From Mycobacterium kiyosense (lineage in GTDB: Bacteria; Actinomycetota; Actinomycetes; Mycobacteriales; Mycobacteriaceae), in contig AP025179.1 in the NCBI GenBank assembly GCA_021654635.1, forward strand, positions 4,650,001 to 4,714,000: a stretch of DNA of 64,000 nt, in the 5' to 3' direction. Position 1 is the stretch's first letter. Each line of letters starts with the position of its first letter. Both the position numbers and the translations under genes were made by a program. Positions 29,231 to 39,686 of this stretch are shown piece by piece. The notes beneath the pieces were generated by a model. It saw only the letters and a program-made list of their open reading frames with translations, was not told the DNA's origin and did not search any database.

Positions 29231-29998
29231 ATGCCCTATATGAATGTCACGGCCCAACGGCTGTGCGTCTGGTGTGGTCCGTTCATGATCGCCGTCTGGG
29301 CGTCGGCGTTCGCATTTCTGTGCCATTTCATTCCGCCACCGAGTCCGGCCAAATCCCGTGCCGCCCTCGTCGCCCAGTTCAGCGACCACACCAACCTCAT
29401 CCGGCTCGGTTTGGTGATCAGTCTCTTCTCGTGCGCGCTGCTGGTGCCCTTCTGCGCGGTGATCGCTGCCCAGATGCGGCGGATGGAAGGGGTGCGCTCG
29501 GTTCTGGCCCAGTCGCAGCTGGTCTCCGGTGGCCTGTTGTGCGTCGAGTTCCTGGTGCCGTTCGCGATCTGGCAGACCGCGTTGTACCGACTCCACGAAT
29601 GGAGTCCCGAAATCGTCCAGATGCTCAATGACATGGCGTGGCTGATGTTCCTCGGCATCATCTCGTCGGCCTGCATACAGGTCGCATCTCTGGGCGTCGC
29701 GATCCTGCTCGACAAGGGGGCCAAGCCGGTCTTTCCGCGCTGGGCCGGGTATTTCAACATTTGGGTCTCGATGATCTGGGTGCCCGCGGCGGTCATCCCC
29801 TTCTTCAAGACGGGTCCGCTGGCCTGGAACGGAATCTTCGCCTGGTGGGTGCCGCTCTGCGTCTACTTCTGCTGGTTCGTGGTGATGGTCGTGCTGCTGC
29901 TGCGAGCTATCAAAGAAGACGAGCGGGCACAGGAAAGCGGAATGACTGACTGGCTCACCGGTACTGCGCCGGAACTCGCCAGCCCACACCTCGGTTGA
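29231..29998 (+). CDS. Six-TM membrane protein, family A
   Basis: 255 aa from ATG 29231, with GAGGAGGACG upstream. Six TM segments. Signatures HFIPPPSPAKSRAALVAQF, LNDMAWLMFLGI, PRWAGYFNIWVSM and FFKTGPLAWNGIFAWWVP. The stop overlaps the TTG start of the flavoprotein at 29995 (TTGA). It therefore sits between a group 3 and a group 2 FAD enzyme in one transcriptional unit. Confidence 0.87.
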   Translation: MPYMNVTAQRLCVWCGPFMIAVWASAFAFLCHFIPPPSPAKSRAALVAQFSDHTNLIRLGLVISLFSCALLVPFCAVIAAQMRRMEGVRSVLAQSQLVSGGLLCVEFLVPFAIWQTALYRLHEWSPEIVQMLNDMAWLMFLGIISSACIQVASLGVAILLDKGAKPVFPRWAGYFNIWVSMIWVPAAVIPFFKTGPLAWNGIFAWWVPLCVYFCWFVVMVVLLLRAIKEDERAQESGMTDWLTGTAPELASPHLG

Positions 29999-31440
29999 GC
30001 GGCGCGTCCAACGCGAAAATGCATTCACCACAGGTGGATACCGGGGATGCGGGTAGCGAACTGAGGGGAACCGTCGCGGTAGTCGGCGCCGGTCTGGCCG
30101 GACTGACCGCTGCCTATCGACTCCGGCAGCGCGGGTTCGACGTCACCGTGTTCGAGGCGCGGGAGCGAGTCGGTGGCCGCGTCTGGACTGTCCGCAAGGG
30201 CGATTTCATCATGGACCTCGGTGCCGCCTTCTACCTCGGCACCTATCGTGAATCGATCGATTTGATCCACGAACTCGGCCTCGGCCCGCTGTTCACCGAG
30301 GTCCCGGTGTGGGGTGTGATGCCCCGGCAGGGTGACAGGCACCTGCTCGACTACGGCAAACTGCTACGGACCGGTCTGAGAACGCAGGCGTTGTCGGTAC
30401 GCAGCAAGTTGAAGGCGCTGAAGCTGATCCGCCCGATGCTCAGTGCCCGGGGCAGCCTCGGCTACCACTCCTATGACCAAGTTGCGGAGTTGGACACCGA
30501 AACGGTGCGCGAGTATTTCCGGCGCGAACTCAATGACGAGTTGTTGCAATGGGCCGGTCGGCCGCTGGTCAGCAGTACCTGGGTGGCCGACGACGCAGAT
30601 ACCTCGATTGCGTTGCTGCTCTGGACGATACGCAACATGCTGGTGAGCACGATGTACAACCTGCGCCCCGGCGTGAGTGGGTTGCCCGAAGAACTCGCCC
30701 GACGACTGCGGGTCCGGCTCGGCCATCCAGTGGACCACGTCGCAGACACCGGCGCGACGGTCGAGGTCACCTGCACGCCACGCGGAGGGAGTCAACTGAC
30801 GGAGTCGTTCGATGCATGCGTCATCGCCACTCAGGCGCAATACGCCTTGGCGATGTTCCCGCAGATGGACGACAACCATCGGGCGCTGTACGAGACAACC
30901 CGGTACCGGCGACTTGGCAGCATATGTCTGGGCCTATCGCAGCGGCCGAACGATCCCGCGACTTACTACATGGTCTCGCCCCACGAGGACCCCGACACGA
31001 TCGCAGTGATTGCCGACCACGCCAAGGCACCTGGCCGAGCCCCGGCGGGCAAGGGGCTGCTGACCGTCCTTCTGTCACACGAATACCTGGAGCGCACGCA
31101 GGCTCTCAGCGATGAACAGGTTCTGGAATACGCTATAGACCGCGCCCGCCGCTACTACGGAAACGTCGTCGACACTCTCGAAGAGCATGCGGTCGCGCGC
31201 TGGCCCGAATCCGTGCCGGTGATGGACAAGGGCCGATTCGCCCGAATCGCCGATTTCCAGAAGCGCCTGGATTGGACATCCCGGGTCCAGTTCGCCTCCG
31301 ACCTGGACCGGATCTCGGGCCTGAACGGCGCCCTGGTCAGCGGACAAGAAGCCGCGAACCGTGTGATGAACGCGGCGCTGACACCGCGATCCCAGCCGAT
31401 CCCGGTCGGCCGATCCTTGCCTGTCTCCGCGGGCAGCTGA
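29995..31440 (+). CDS. FAD-dependent amine-oxidase-like flavoprotein (group 2)
   Basis: 481 aa from TTG 29995, which overlaps the upstream stop; ATG 30019 is an alternative. GAGLAG motif, Glu in VFEA, GGRVWTVRKGDFIMDLGAAFYLGTYRE and C-terminal VQFASDLDRISGLNGALVSGQEAA. Very similar to the enzyme at 24419 over its whole length. The stop abuts the convergent P450 gene (31441) with no gap. Confidence 0.88.
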   Translation: MSGASNAKMHSPQVDTGDAGSELRGTVAVVGAGLAGLTAAYRLRQRGFDVTVFEARERVGGRVWTVRKGDFIMDLGAAFYLGTYRESIDLIHELGLGPLFTEVPVWGVMPRQGDRHLLDYGKLLRTGLRTQALSVRSKLKALKLIRPMLSARGSLGYHSYDQVAELDTETVREYFRRELNDELLQWAGRPLVSSTWVADDADTSIALLLWTIRNMLVSTMYNLRPGVSGLPEELARRLRVRLGHPVDHVADTGATVEVTCTPRGGSQLTESFDACVIATQAQYALAMFPQMDDNHRALYETTRYRRLGSICLGLSQRPNDPATYYMVSPHEDPDTIAVIADHAKAPGRAPAGKGLLTVLLSHEYLERTQALSDEQVLEYAIDRARRYYGNVVDTLEEHAVARWPESVPVMDKGRFARIADFQKRLDWTSRVQFASDLDRISGLNGALVSGQEAANRVMNAALTPRSQPIPVGRSLPVSAGS

Positions 31441-32604
31441 TCAGCGCACCTGCAAATGCAGCTCGCGGAAGTGAAGCGTCCCGGAGGGCCACCCGACAGT
31501 GGGCTCGCGCAAGACCGAGTAAGCCGGGATTCTGCGGTTCCACTCCTCGATGATCAGGCGGAGTTCCAGACGAGCCAGATGTGAGCCGAGGCAGCGATGC
31601 GGACCGCGACCGAAGGTGAAGTGATTGCTCCGCTTTTCCTTGATCGCGTCGGCGTCTGGATAGCGTTCGGGGTCACGGTTGGCGGTCCCGAACCCGAGCC
31701 AACAGGTCGATCCCGCGGGAATCGTCACGCCCGCCACGGTGACCTCGGCAGTGGTCATCCGCGGGACATAGGGAACCGGCGGGTTTATCCGCAGGACCTC
31801 CTCGATGAAATGGGTGACCGCCTCATCGTCGCCGGCCACCGCGGACCGCAGCGCCGGATTACGGGCCAGCTCGTAGAGTGCGAATCCCGTTGCCGCAGTA
31901 ACGGTATCGAGTCCGGCGATGAGGAACAAGAAGCACAATCCGATGATTTCCTGGTCGGTCAGCGCGCCTTCACTCGAATCAGAGAGCAATTTGCTCAGCA
32001 GGTCATCGCCGTCACTACCGCGGCGGTCGGCAAGGTGCTCCGTCAAGTAGTTCAGCAATTCGAAGCCTCGAGCCATAGTCTCCGGCGAAGGTGTGGCGCC
32101 TTCGGCGATGGAGAATTCCAAAACCGCGTCTTTCCAGCTGATCAGCAGATCGCGGTCCTCGAGCGGCAGACCGAAAAGCGTCAGGAACACCTGGGAGGGA
32201 AACGGAATGGCGAGTGCACCCATCACCTCCGAGCTGTCGCCGGATGCTTTGATCCGGTCGATCAGCTCGCCCACCTGCCGGCGCAATTCAGGTGCGCGCT
32301 CAGCCATCCGGCGGGGGCCGAAAAACTTGTCCAGAACGCGTCTGAAGCGCGTGTGTTCTGGCGGATCGAACGCGATCGGCACCATGGGAAATGGGCTGCC
32401 AACCAAGTCGAACGCGCCCTGGGAAGAGAACAGCTGGGGATTTATGGCTGCCGCCTCGACCACATCGGCGGCACTCAGAAAGTAGACGCCGGTATCGGAG
32501 ACCGCGACCTTGCCGGGCGCTAAAAGCATGTGCCAGGCCGCATCACGGTCACGAGCAAAGGGCAACGTATCCAGGTCCGGTAGTGCGGGGCAGCCGACCT
32601 CCAT
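31441..32604 (-). CDS. Cytochrome P450
   Basis: 387 aa, intact. I-helix AGLDTVTA, K-helix ExxR in EEVLRINPP, haem loop [10 protein letters not shown] with ligand Cys338. Size and motifs are of a soluble bacterial class I P450 that needs ferredoxin and reductase. No co-directional neighbour; the long upstream region 32605-33123 separates it from the ligase operon. CYP family not assigned. Confidence 0.9.
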   Translation of the reverse strand: MEVGCPALPDLDTLPFARDRDAAWHMLLAPGKVAVSDTGVYFLSAADVVEAAAINPQLFSSQGAFDLVGSPFPMVPIAFDPPEHTRFRRVLDKFFGPRRMAERAPELRRQVGELIDRIKASGDSSEVMGALAIPFPSQVFLTLFGLPLEDRDLLISWKDAVLEFSIAEGATPSPETMARGFELLNYLTEHLADRRGSDGDDLLSKLLSDSSEGALTDQEIIGLCFLFLIAGLDTVTAATGFALYELARNPALRSAVAGDDEAVTHFIEEVLRINPPVPYVPRMTTAEVTVAGVTIPAGSTCWLGFGTANRDPERYPDADAIKEKRSNHFTFGRGPHRCLGSHLARLELRLIIEEWNRRIPAYSVLREPTVGWPSGTLHFRELHLQVR

Positions 32605-33123
32605 GATCGCTCCTCTGACTCTTCTGCACGGTCAACCGAGGCCTGAATTTAATCCCGATTAGGCTATTGACGGGTTATCAGACACGCATACGATACCGTG
32701 AACGCGTGGTCCGCGTCACATATCTGTTTCGGCCCGGCCGACGGCAGGAACGCGCCGCTCGCGACGTCTCCGGAAGGGGACTTCCAGAAATCGCACGCGG
32801 CTGATCGCGATGCGCTGCGGACCGAACGTTCCGCAGCTAGCGGCCTTGATACCGTTGACAGAAATAATTAATAGCCGTACTGTCTCAAAATAATCGCGGG
32901 TGCGCACTTTTACGGAACGTGGGCAGATGCAGCAAGTCGGTTCACGGTCGACCCAATCGGGCGCAACACCGTGGGAAACACCTTAATGGGCGTTAACGCA
33001 ACCTCAGAATGAAAGATGTGCGAGAACAAGTGACTGCAGCGTGCACCCAGCAGGACCGGCCCGCGCGGCAGGTCGAAGACCGTGATCGCCGGGTAACCCC
33101 GGTTTCTGGATTCGGTGGTCACC
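32605..33123. other. Divergent intergenic region without convincing gene
   Basis: About 520 bp between the P450 (minus) and the acyl-CoA ligase (plus). It is unusually AT-rich around 32855-32895. It holds the promoter at 32855-32893 and an earlier TTGACG-N16-TACGAT pair (32667-32694) followed by CGATACCGTGAACG, the same 14 bp that precede site g at 51952. Small plus-strand ORFs at 32707 (32 codons) and 33009 (about 43 codons) lack ribosome binding sites and family resemblance. Confidence 0.5.
32855..32893 (+). promoter_or_regulatory. Promoter with conserved TACTGTCTCAAAATAA block
   Basis: -35 TTGACA (32855-32860), 17-nt AT-rich spacer, -10 TACTGT (32878-32883), then CTCAAAATAA. Sixteen bases from the -10 onward are identical to 4336-4351. 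It points at the ligase operon starting at 33124, leaving a leader of about 230 nt. Confidence 0.6.
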
Positions 33124-34698
33124 ATGGTTCGTGACGCGATCGGCAATATCCTGCGAGCACGTGCGTCCAGCACGCCCGATCGGGTGTGTTGCGCTATGGA
33201 CGAGCACGTCTATACCTACGCCGAGATGAACCAGCGCTCGGACGCACTTGCGGCTGGTTTGGCTCAACTGGGCGTCGGTAAAGGCGAACAGTTAGCGATG
33301 CTCGCCCCCAACCGCATCGAGCTCCTCGAGTTGTTCTACGGCGCAGCCAAGACCGGAGCCGCCCAGGTGCCGTTGAACGCATACCTGAAGGGCGAGTTCC
33401 TGCTTCATCAGCTGCGCCAATCCCGGTCGGGCGTCCTGATCACCGATGCCGCCGGGCGCGAAGCGGTGGCTTCGTTGCGGAGCCAGCTTCCCGACTTGCG
33501 GGCAGTGATCATGCTCGACGAGGCCCAAGACGACGAGGTCCCATATTCCAGCTTGTTCGACCACGGTGACACCCCGCCACCGGTGGAACTCTCTGCCGCC
33601 GACACCATGTCGATTCTCTACACGTCGGGCACCACCGGGTTGCCCAAAGGATGCGTCGCCACCCACGGCTACTACTGCCGCAGCGGCGAACTCATCGGAG
33701 CGGCACTCGAGGTCACCGAGAACGACGTCCTGTTCGCGGGACTGCCGCTGTTTCACGCCGGGGCGCGGCTGGTCACCGTGACTCTGCCGCTGGTGTACGG
33801 CATCCCGACCTACCTGCAGGGCACCTTCAGCGCCCGCGCGTACTTCCCACGCGCGCGGGAGGTCGGCGCGACACTGATGATCGCCGTCGGGGCGATGGGC
33901 GCGGCAATCCTTGCGACGGAGCCGTCGCCAGCCGACCGTGACCACAAAGTCACACGGATCATGTGCGCACCGCTTTCGCTGGACGGCCAAGCCACCTTCC
34001 GGGACCGGTTCGGCGTAGATCCCTGGGTCGACGTCTTCGGTCAAACCGAATGCATGCCAACCACGTTGACGCCACTGTCGTCGGACCAGCGTGACCCGAA
34101 CGGCTGCGGCATCGCGGCGCCCGATCTCGAAGTCGCACTCCTCGACGACGAGGGCTACGTGCTCGATGGCGAGGCGACCGGTGAGATCTGCCTACGCCCC
34201 AAGGCCCCGTACGCCATGTTCGACGGGTATTTCGACAACCCCGCGGCGACTCTCGAGGCCTTTCGTGGCTTGTGGTATCACACCGGCGACTTCGGCCGGC
34301 GCCTGCCCAGCGGGGCATTCGCCTTCATGGACCGCAAGAAGGACAGCCTGCGCCGACGGGGCGAGAACATCTCGAGTTTCGAGCTGGAATCGGCGATCGA
34401 CTGCCATCCGGCCATTGTGGAGTCGGCGGTGGTCGCCGTTCCGTCCGAACTCGGCGAAGACGACATCAAGGCCTGCATCGCAGCCAGCTCACCGATCGAA
34501 CCGGCTGAACTGTTCGACTTCTTCAAGAACAACCTGCCCTACTTCGCGATCCCACGCTATGTCGACTTCCTCGACGCCCTCCCCCGCAACGGTGTCGGCC
34601 GCGTGTTGAAGCACAAGTTGCGCTCGGCGGGAAACAACGCGCAGACATGGGATTTCGAGGCAATGAACCTGACCGTCACCAAGCAGGAGCGTCGCTAG
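33124..34698 (+). CDS. AMP-dependent acyl-CoA synthetase/ligase (CaiC-like)
   Basis: About 524 aa ANL-superfamily enzyme. P-loop SILYTSGTTGLPKG, adenine/AMP motif FGQTECMPTT, WYHTGDFGRR and the C-terminal hinge DRKKDSLRRRGENISS. It adenylates a carboxylate and transfers it to CoA. It resembles crotonobetaine/carnitine-type ligases, a group that in actinobacteria often serves odd acids. First gene of an operon with two acyl-CoA dehydrogenases and an LLM enzyme. No clear ribosome binding site before ATG 33124; GTG 33115 is in frame. Confidence 0.88.
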   Translation: MVRDAIGNILRARASSTPDRVCCAMDEHVYTYAEMNQRSDALAAGLAQLGVGKGEQLAMLAPNRIELLELFYGAAKTGAAQVPLNAYLKGEFLLHQLRQSRSGVLITDAAGREAVASLRSQLPDLRAVIMLDEAQDDEVPYSSLFDHGDTPPPVELSAADTMSILYTSGTTGLPKGCVATHGYYCRSGELIGAALEVTENDVLFAGLPLFHAGARLVTVTLPLVYGIPTYLQGTFSARAYFPRAREVGATLMIAVGAMGAAILATEPSPADRDHKVTRIMCAPLSLDGQATFRDRFGVDPWVDVFGQTECMPTTLTPLSSDQRDPNGCGIAAPDLEVALLDDEGYVLDGEATGEICLRPKAPYAMFDGYFDNPAATLEAFRGLWYHTGDFGRRLPSGAFAFMDRKKDSLRRRGENISSFELESAIDCHPAIVESAVVAVPSELGEDDIKACIAASSPIEPAELFDFFKNNLPYFAIPRYVDFLDALPRNGVGRVLKHKLRSAGNNAQTWDFEAMNLTVTKQERR

Positions 34699-34700
34699 CA

Positions 34701-35864
34701 ATGGATTTCACCCTGACCCCGCAGCAACAAGACCTGCAGGCCCGCGCCGAGAAGCTCGGCCGATCCTTCGCCGACGAGGCCCGTGGCTGGGACGAATCCG
34801 ACGAGGCGCCGTACGGTGAGATCTTCGAACGTGTTGGCGCGGAAGGTCTTTTCGGCGTCGCGATGCCGACCGAGTATGGCGGTCAGGGTGGTGGCGCGGT
34901 GGAGTACCTCATCGTGGTCGAGGCCCTGTTCCGCTATGCGCAGTCCTGGCTACCACCCGAGCCGGTGTTCTGCACCAGCGGCCCAGGGCCGTCGATGTTT
35001 CTGCTCGGCAGCGACGAAGTGCGGGAGAAGTACCTGCACGATATCGTCGCCGGCCGTCGCGCCTGCAACATCGCGCTCACCGAACCGCAAGCCGGATCGG
35101 CACTGACGCATCTGAGTACCACCGCCGTGCGCGACGGCGACGACTTCATCCTCAACGGCGTCAAGAGCTTTCTGACCGGCTCGAACGTCAACGAGCTCAA
35201 CGCCACCTTCGTGCGCTTCGACGACGTGCCGGGCGCCAAAGGCATAGGTGCGATCGTGGTGGAGAGCTCCATGCCCGGCGTGGAGATCCAGCGTGGCCCG
35301 ATCTACATCGGCGATCGCGGAATCCACCACGGCGACATGGTTTTACGCGACGTCCGGGTACCGGCCGAGAACGTCATCGTGGGACCCGGCCAGTTCGCCC
35401 GGCTGATGACGGCTTTCAACCTCGAACGCTTGCACAACTGCGGCTTCTGGCTCGGATTCAGCCAGGCCGCATACGACGAGGCGGCCAAGTACACCCAGCA
35501 GCGCGAGGCATTCGGCAAGCAGATCATCGACTTCCAAGCGGTCTACCACTCGCTGGCCGATATGTGGGTGCAGATCGAGGCACTCCGACTGCTCGCCTAC
35601 CGGGCCGCCGCATCGGCGATCGAAGGGCGGTTTCCCAAGCTCGCAGAAGTCACCCAAGCCAAGCTCTTCGGCGCCACGGCCGGCCCGCAGATCACCCTGA
35701 AAGCAATGGAACTGCACGGCGGTTACGGTGTCACAACCGATTTCCCCATCCAGCGCATTCACCGGGACTGCGTTACCAACGTGGTGGCCGGCGGTGCGCC
35801 GGCCGTGCTGCGCAACGGCGTTGCCGCGGGGCTGTTTCCCGACCGCAGGTTCCCGCAAGCATGA
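34701..35864 (+). CDS. Acyl-CoA dehydrogenase
   Basis: 387 aa. N-terminal MDFTLTPQQQDLQARAEKLGRSF helix, middle domain ALTEPQAGS (the usual substrate/FAD loop), C-terminal TQQREAFGKQIIDFQAV and MELHGGYGVTTDFPIQRIHRD. FAD-dependent alpha,beta-desaturation of an acyl-CoA. It starts 2 nt after the ligase and its stop overlaps the next acyl-CoA dehydrogenase (ATGA). Adjacent pairs like this often form heteromeric dehydrogenases for bulky substrates such as sterol side chains; that is inference here. Confidence 0.9.
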   Translation: MDFTLTPQQQDLQARAEKLGRSFADEARGWDESDEAPYGEIFERVGAEGLFGVAMPTEYGGQGGGAVEYLIVVEALFRYAQSWLPPEPVFCTSGPGPSMFLLGSDEVREKYLHDIVAGRRACNIALTEPQAGSALTHLSTTAVRDGDDFILNGVKSFLTGSNVNELNATFVRFDDVPGAKGIGAIVVESSMPGVEIQRGPIYIGDRGIHHGDMVLRDVRVPAENVIVGPGQFARLMTAFNLERLHNCGFWLGFSQAAYDEAAKYTQQREAFGKQIIDFQAVYHSLADMWVQIEALRLLAYRAAASAIEGRFPKLAEVTQAKLFGATAGPQITLKAMELHGGYGVTTDFPIQRIHRDCVTNVVAGGAPAVLRNGVAAGLFPDRRFPQA

Positions 35865-37002
35865 CGCTTTCGATCGAGCAGCAGGACTTTCAGCATGCGG
35901 TGCGCGACTTCTGCGCGCGTGAATGCGCCACCCGCGAACAACGCGAGGCACTACTCGACCCCGACGAGGAAGACCAATCTTTGGTCCTCTATAAGAAACT
36001 CGCCGAACTGGGCTGGCTGGGCATCGCGATCCCGGAAGAATACGGCGGCTCCGGTGGAACGTACGTAGAGCAGACCATCCTGTTCGAGGAGTTGTGGCGC
36101 GGCCTGGCACCGGTCAAAGCGCTCGGCCCGACCAACACCGTGGCAGGCTGCTACAAACGATTCGGCTCCGAAGAACAAAAACGGGAGGCACTGTCGGCCA
36201 TCGCCAACGGTGAGATCATGTCGATATCGATCTCCGAACCGGGAGCGGGATCCGATGTCGCGGCGATCACCTGCCGGGCAGACGCCGTCGCCGACGGTTA
36301 TGTTCTCAACGGACAGAAGACATGGTGCTCTTACGCGCATCGGGCGGGGCGAATTCTGTTGGTGGCGCGCACCGGCCGCGATGGCAAGCCACACGCGGGT
36401 CTGACGATCTTCGAAGTCCCCCCGCGACAGCGAAGGTGTCGAAACGCGTCGTATCTCGACCCTGGGCGGCCGCGAAGTCAACGACGTCTTCTTCACCGAC
36501 TGTTTCGTTCCCGCCGAGAACATCGTCGGCGAGATCGGCCGGGGCTTCCCCGCAGATCATGGCCGGCCTCGACGGCGAACGCCTGCTCGGCGCCGCGGTC
36601 GGCCTCGGTATCGGCCAGCGCGCCCTTGACGACGCCATCGCATATGTCAAGGAGCGCAAGCAGTTCGGCAAAGCCATCGGAACATTCCAGGCACTGCGTC
36701 ATCGGATCGCCGACCTCGCGACCGAGCTCGAGTGCGCCCGTCTGATCACCTATGAGGTCGCCGAGCGGCTCGAACGCGGTGCCGATCCGGTCACCACGCG
36801 TATGACGTCGATGGCCAAGATCAAGACGTCAGAGGTCGCCAAACGCATCGCGCTCGAAGGCATGCAGATGATGGGCGGCTACGGGTACGCCACCGAATAC
36901 GATATGGAAAGCCACGTACGCCACTCACTGGTGCTGCCGATCTACGCGGGCACCAACGAGATTCAACGCGAGATCATCAGCGGTTCGCTCGGTTTACGCT
37001 AG
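35861..37002 (+). CDS. Acyl-CoA dehydrogenase (two frameshifts)
   Basis: About 380 aa after removing one C from the six-C run 36418-36423 and one from the four-C run 36548-36551. The joined middle reads VPRDSEGVETRRISTLGGREVNDVFF. SISEPGAGSDVAA, KERKQFGKAIGTFQALRHRIAD, QMMGGYGYATEYDMES and the terminal AGTNEIQREIIS are standard family motifs. Paired by ATGA overlap with the dehydrogenase upstream. Confidence 0.87.
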
Positions 37003-37046
37003 CCCTGCCGACCGCTTCGGCAGTGGCGAGAGCAGAGGATTGCCAC

Positions 37047-37935
37047 ATGAGATTTGGTTTGTGGTCCGCGAACATCGGCCCGTGGGCGGCGCCGGAGGCG
37101 GCGCTGGAATTGGCAACGGCCGGCGAAGCCACCGGCTTCGAGTCGATCTGGACCGCTGAGCACTCGATCTTCCCTCGCGATTACGCATCCCGCTACCCGT
37201 ACAGCGCGGATGGCAAGGCCCCGGTGCCCGTCGAGACTCCGATGGGCGACCCGCTCATTCATCTCGCTTGGCTAGCCGGGCAGACCTCGCTGCTCCTCGG
37301 CACCGCGGCGGTGGTACTGCCCTTGCGAAACCCGGTGCTGCTAGCCAAGGAATTGGCCTCCCTGGACCACCTTTCGGGCGGCCGAATCATCCTGGGCGTC
37401 GGAGTGGGCTGGCTAGCGGAAGAGTTTGCCGCGGTGCGGAGTGCCCTGGGCGGGCCGCGCTCAACGGGCCGAGGATGCGATCGCGGCCATGCGAGCGCTG
37501 TGGTCGGGCGCGGATGTCAGCCATCATGGCCCGCACTTTGCCTTCGAAGGCGTCACCGCGTTCCCGCTGCCGGTGCGCGCGAGCGGGGTGCCGATCGTCA
37601 TCGCCGGCAGCACCACTGCCGCGGCGCGGCGGGCGGGCCGCGTCGGAGACGGCTGGTTGCCGATGGACGTGGCCCACGACCAGTTCCCCGCACGGCTCGC
37701 GGAGCTGCGGGTCAGCGCCGAACAGAGTGGCCGGGACGCGAGCGAGATCGAGATCTCCTACGGCATATCGCCGATGACCGAACAGTATCAACGGGTGATG
37801 ACCGACCCCGGCGAGGTCCGGCGCTACGCCGACCTTGGGGTGTCGCGTCTGGTGCTCGGCGCACCAATAGCGCAACCGGACGCAGTCCGGACCGTTCTGG
37901 AACGCTTCGCCGAGACCGTCATGGCGAAGGTCTGA
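37047..37935 (+). CDS. LLM-class (F420/FMN) oxidoreductase (one frameshift)
   Basis: About 295 aa after correcting one extra base within 37430-37442, giving GVGWLAEEFAAVGVPWAGRAQRAEDAI. N-terminal MRFGLWSANIGPW, FESIWTAEHSIF and TSLLLGTAAVVLPLRNPVLLAKELASLDHLSGGRIILGVGVGW are diagnostic. Similar in size to the one at 15030. Last gene of the ligase operon. Confidence 0.85.
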
Positions 37936-38023
37936 CGGTCGCCGAGGTCGGGCGCAAACGTAATGACCTGCAGTGCAAGGTTTTTGCGCCAGGCATCACC
38001 GCAGCCGGCCCCGCGGTGCCGGG

Positions 38024-39686
38024 TTAGCGGCCCGAGCGCCCGATATCCACCATTTGCTCGGTGTCGACGAGCTTGATCCGGGGCCGCTCGACAGCTCGGC
38101 CCTGGGCACGCTCGAAAAGATCGACGCGCCGCCAACTCGCCAGATCCAGCATGGCGGGTTGCCTTTCGTGCAGCAGTTGACGCAATTGTGCTGCGCTGCA
38201 TGGCGGCTCGGGCAAGTCTCCCCGGCTGAAGTCATCGATGAGAGCCGCTACGGTTTCCCCCGCACACGACCGGTTGGTGCCGATGACCCCCGACGGGCCC
38301 CGTTTCGCCCAGCCCGCAGCGTAGACGCCGGGTAGCGGACTGCCGTCGTCGTCGAGTACTCGCCCGCGGTCGTGCAGGAACGTGCCCATCTCGTCGTCGC
38401 ACCGCAGTCCATCGAGGCTGTGCCCCCGGTATCCGATGGCGCGCAACACCAAGCCGCATTCCACGTCGTAGGTCTCGCCGCTGGCATCGACGACCTGAGC
38501 ACCGGCGGAATTACGGCTGAGGTGATTTCGCATCAGCCGAACACCCGTCACCTGCTCGGTCCCGAGCACCCGCACCGGTGAACTGAGGAACGTGAGGATC
38601 ACCCGTTTGTTGCCGGTGCGCTGACCGCCTGTGTGGGGAAGTGTGGCAACGAACTCTGCCTTGGCGGAATCCGTTTCGGACGAAAGGCCGTCAAGTCCGG
38701 TGGGGTCCAACAACAGATCGACACCCGGGGTGTTGGATAACGCGAGCAGTTCCGGCGTGGTGTAAGCAGCTTGCCGGTGACCTCGGCGGCCGACGACCAA
38801 CACTTCCTCCACACCGGAATGTCTCAGCGCATCCAGGGCGTACTCGGCGATGTCGCTGCGGGCGAGTTCTTCGATGCGCGAGACCAGGATTCGGGCGGCG
38901 TCGAGCGCGACGTTGCCGTTTCCGAAGATCACGGCTCGCGGGTGTGACAGATCGAACTGGCGGTATGCCGCGTCGGGATGGCCGTTGTACCAGGCGACGA
39001 AGTCGGCTGCGGAGTGGCTGCCCGGCAAGGCTTCGCCGGCGATGTCCAGCCTGCGATCCTCGGGCGCCGCCCCGACGGCGTAGATGACGGCGTGATGATG
39101 GCGCAGCAGGTCGTCGTGGCTCAGGTGTCTACCGATTTCGACGTTGAGGTGCACGCTGACCTGAGGCGCGGACAGGATCCGCTCCAGCCCGCGGGTGATC
39201 CGCTTGGTGTCCTGATGATCCGGTGCCACGCCGTACCGAACGAGCCCCCCAGGGCACCGGCAGTCGTTCGAATACGTGGATGTCGGCATCGCCGTTGGTG
39301 GCCGCCAACGCGGCTTCGACGGCGTACACCCCGGCGGGCCCCGATCCGACAACGGCCAGACGCAGGCGATCGGGCCGCGCCGCGCTCATAGGGGTGCGGA
39401 CACTTTCGATGAAACCGGGCTGCGGATAGGTGAAGCCGTCGAAGAATCGTGCATTCAGCGCGAGGTAGTCGCGCTCCGCCGGCGACACGTCGACGTCGCG
39501 TTTGATGGCGTCAACGGGGCACACCTCCACGCAGGCGCCGCAGTCGATGCAGGTCCGCGGGTCGATGTAGAGAATTTCTGCGTTCTTGTACTCGGGTTCG
39601 TCGGGGGTGGGATGAATGCAGTTGACCGGGCAGACCGAGACGCACGCGGCGTCGTTGCAGCAGCCGCGGGTGATCACGTGCGTCAT
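38024..39686 (-). CDS. fprB: Ferredoxin-fused ferredoxin-NADP+ reductase, FprB-like (one frameshift)
   Basis: About 553 aa after removing one G from a six-base run (39245-39250 plus strand), giving RLPVPWGLVRYGVAPDHQDTK. The N-terminal seven-iron-type ferredoxin domain has CCNDAACVSVCPVNC (Cys 9, 10, 15, 19, 23) and CIDCGACVEVCPVDAI. The remainder is an adrenodoxin-reductase-like FAD/NADPH module with VVGSGPAGVYA, FGNGNVALD and a C-terminal AGWAKRGPSGVIGTN. This is the architecture of mycobacterial FprB. The ATG overlaps the molybdopterin gene stop (ATGA), so its normal partner may be that enzyme; it could also feed the P450s. Confidence 0.86.

Noticed and set aside
32910..33173. Minus-strand frame of 87 codons in the P450-ligase intergenic region
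   Set aside because: It overlaps the ligase start, has no ribosome binding site and no recognisable family.
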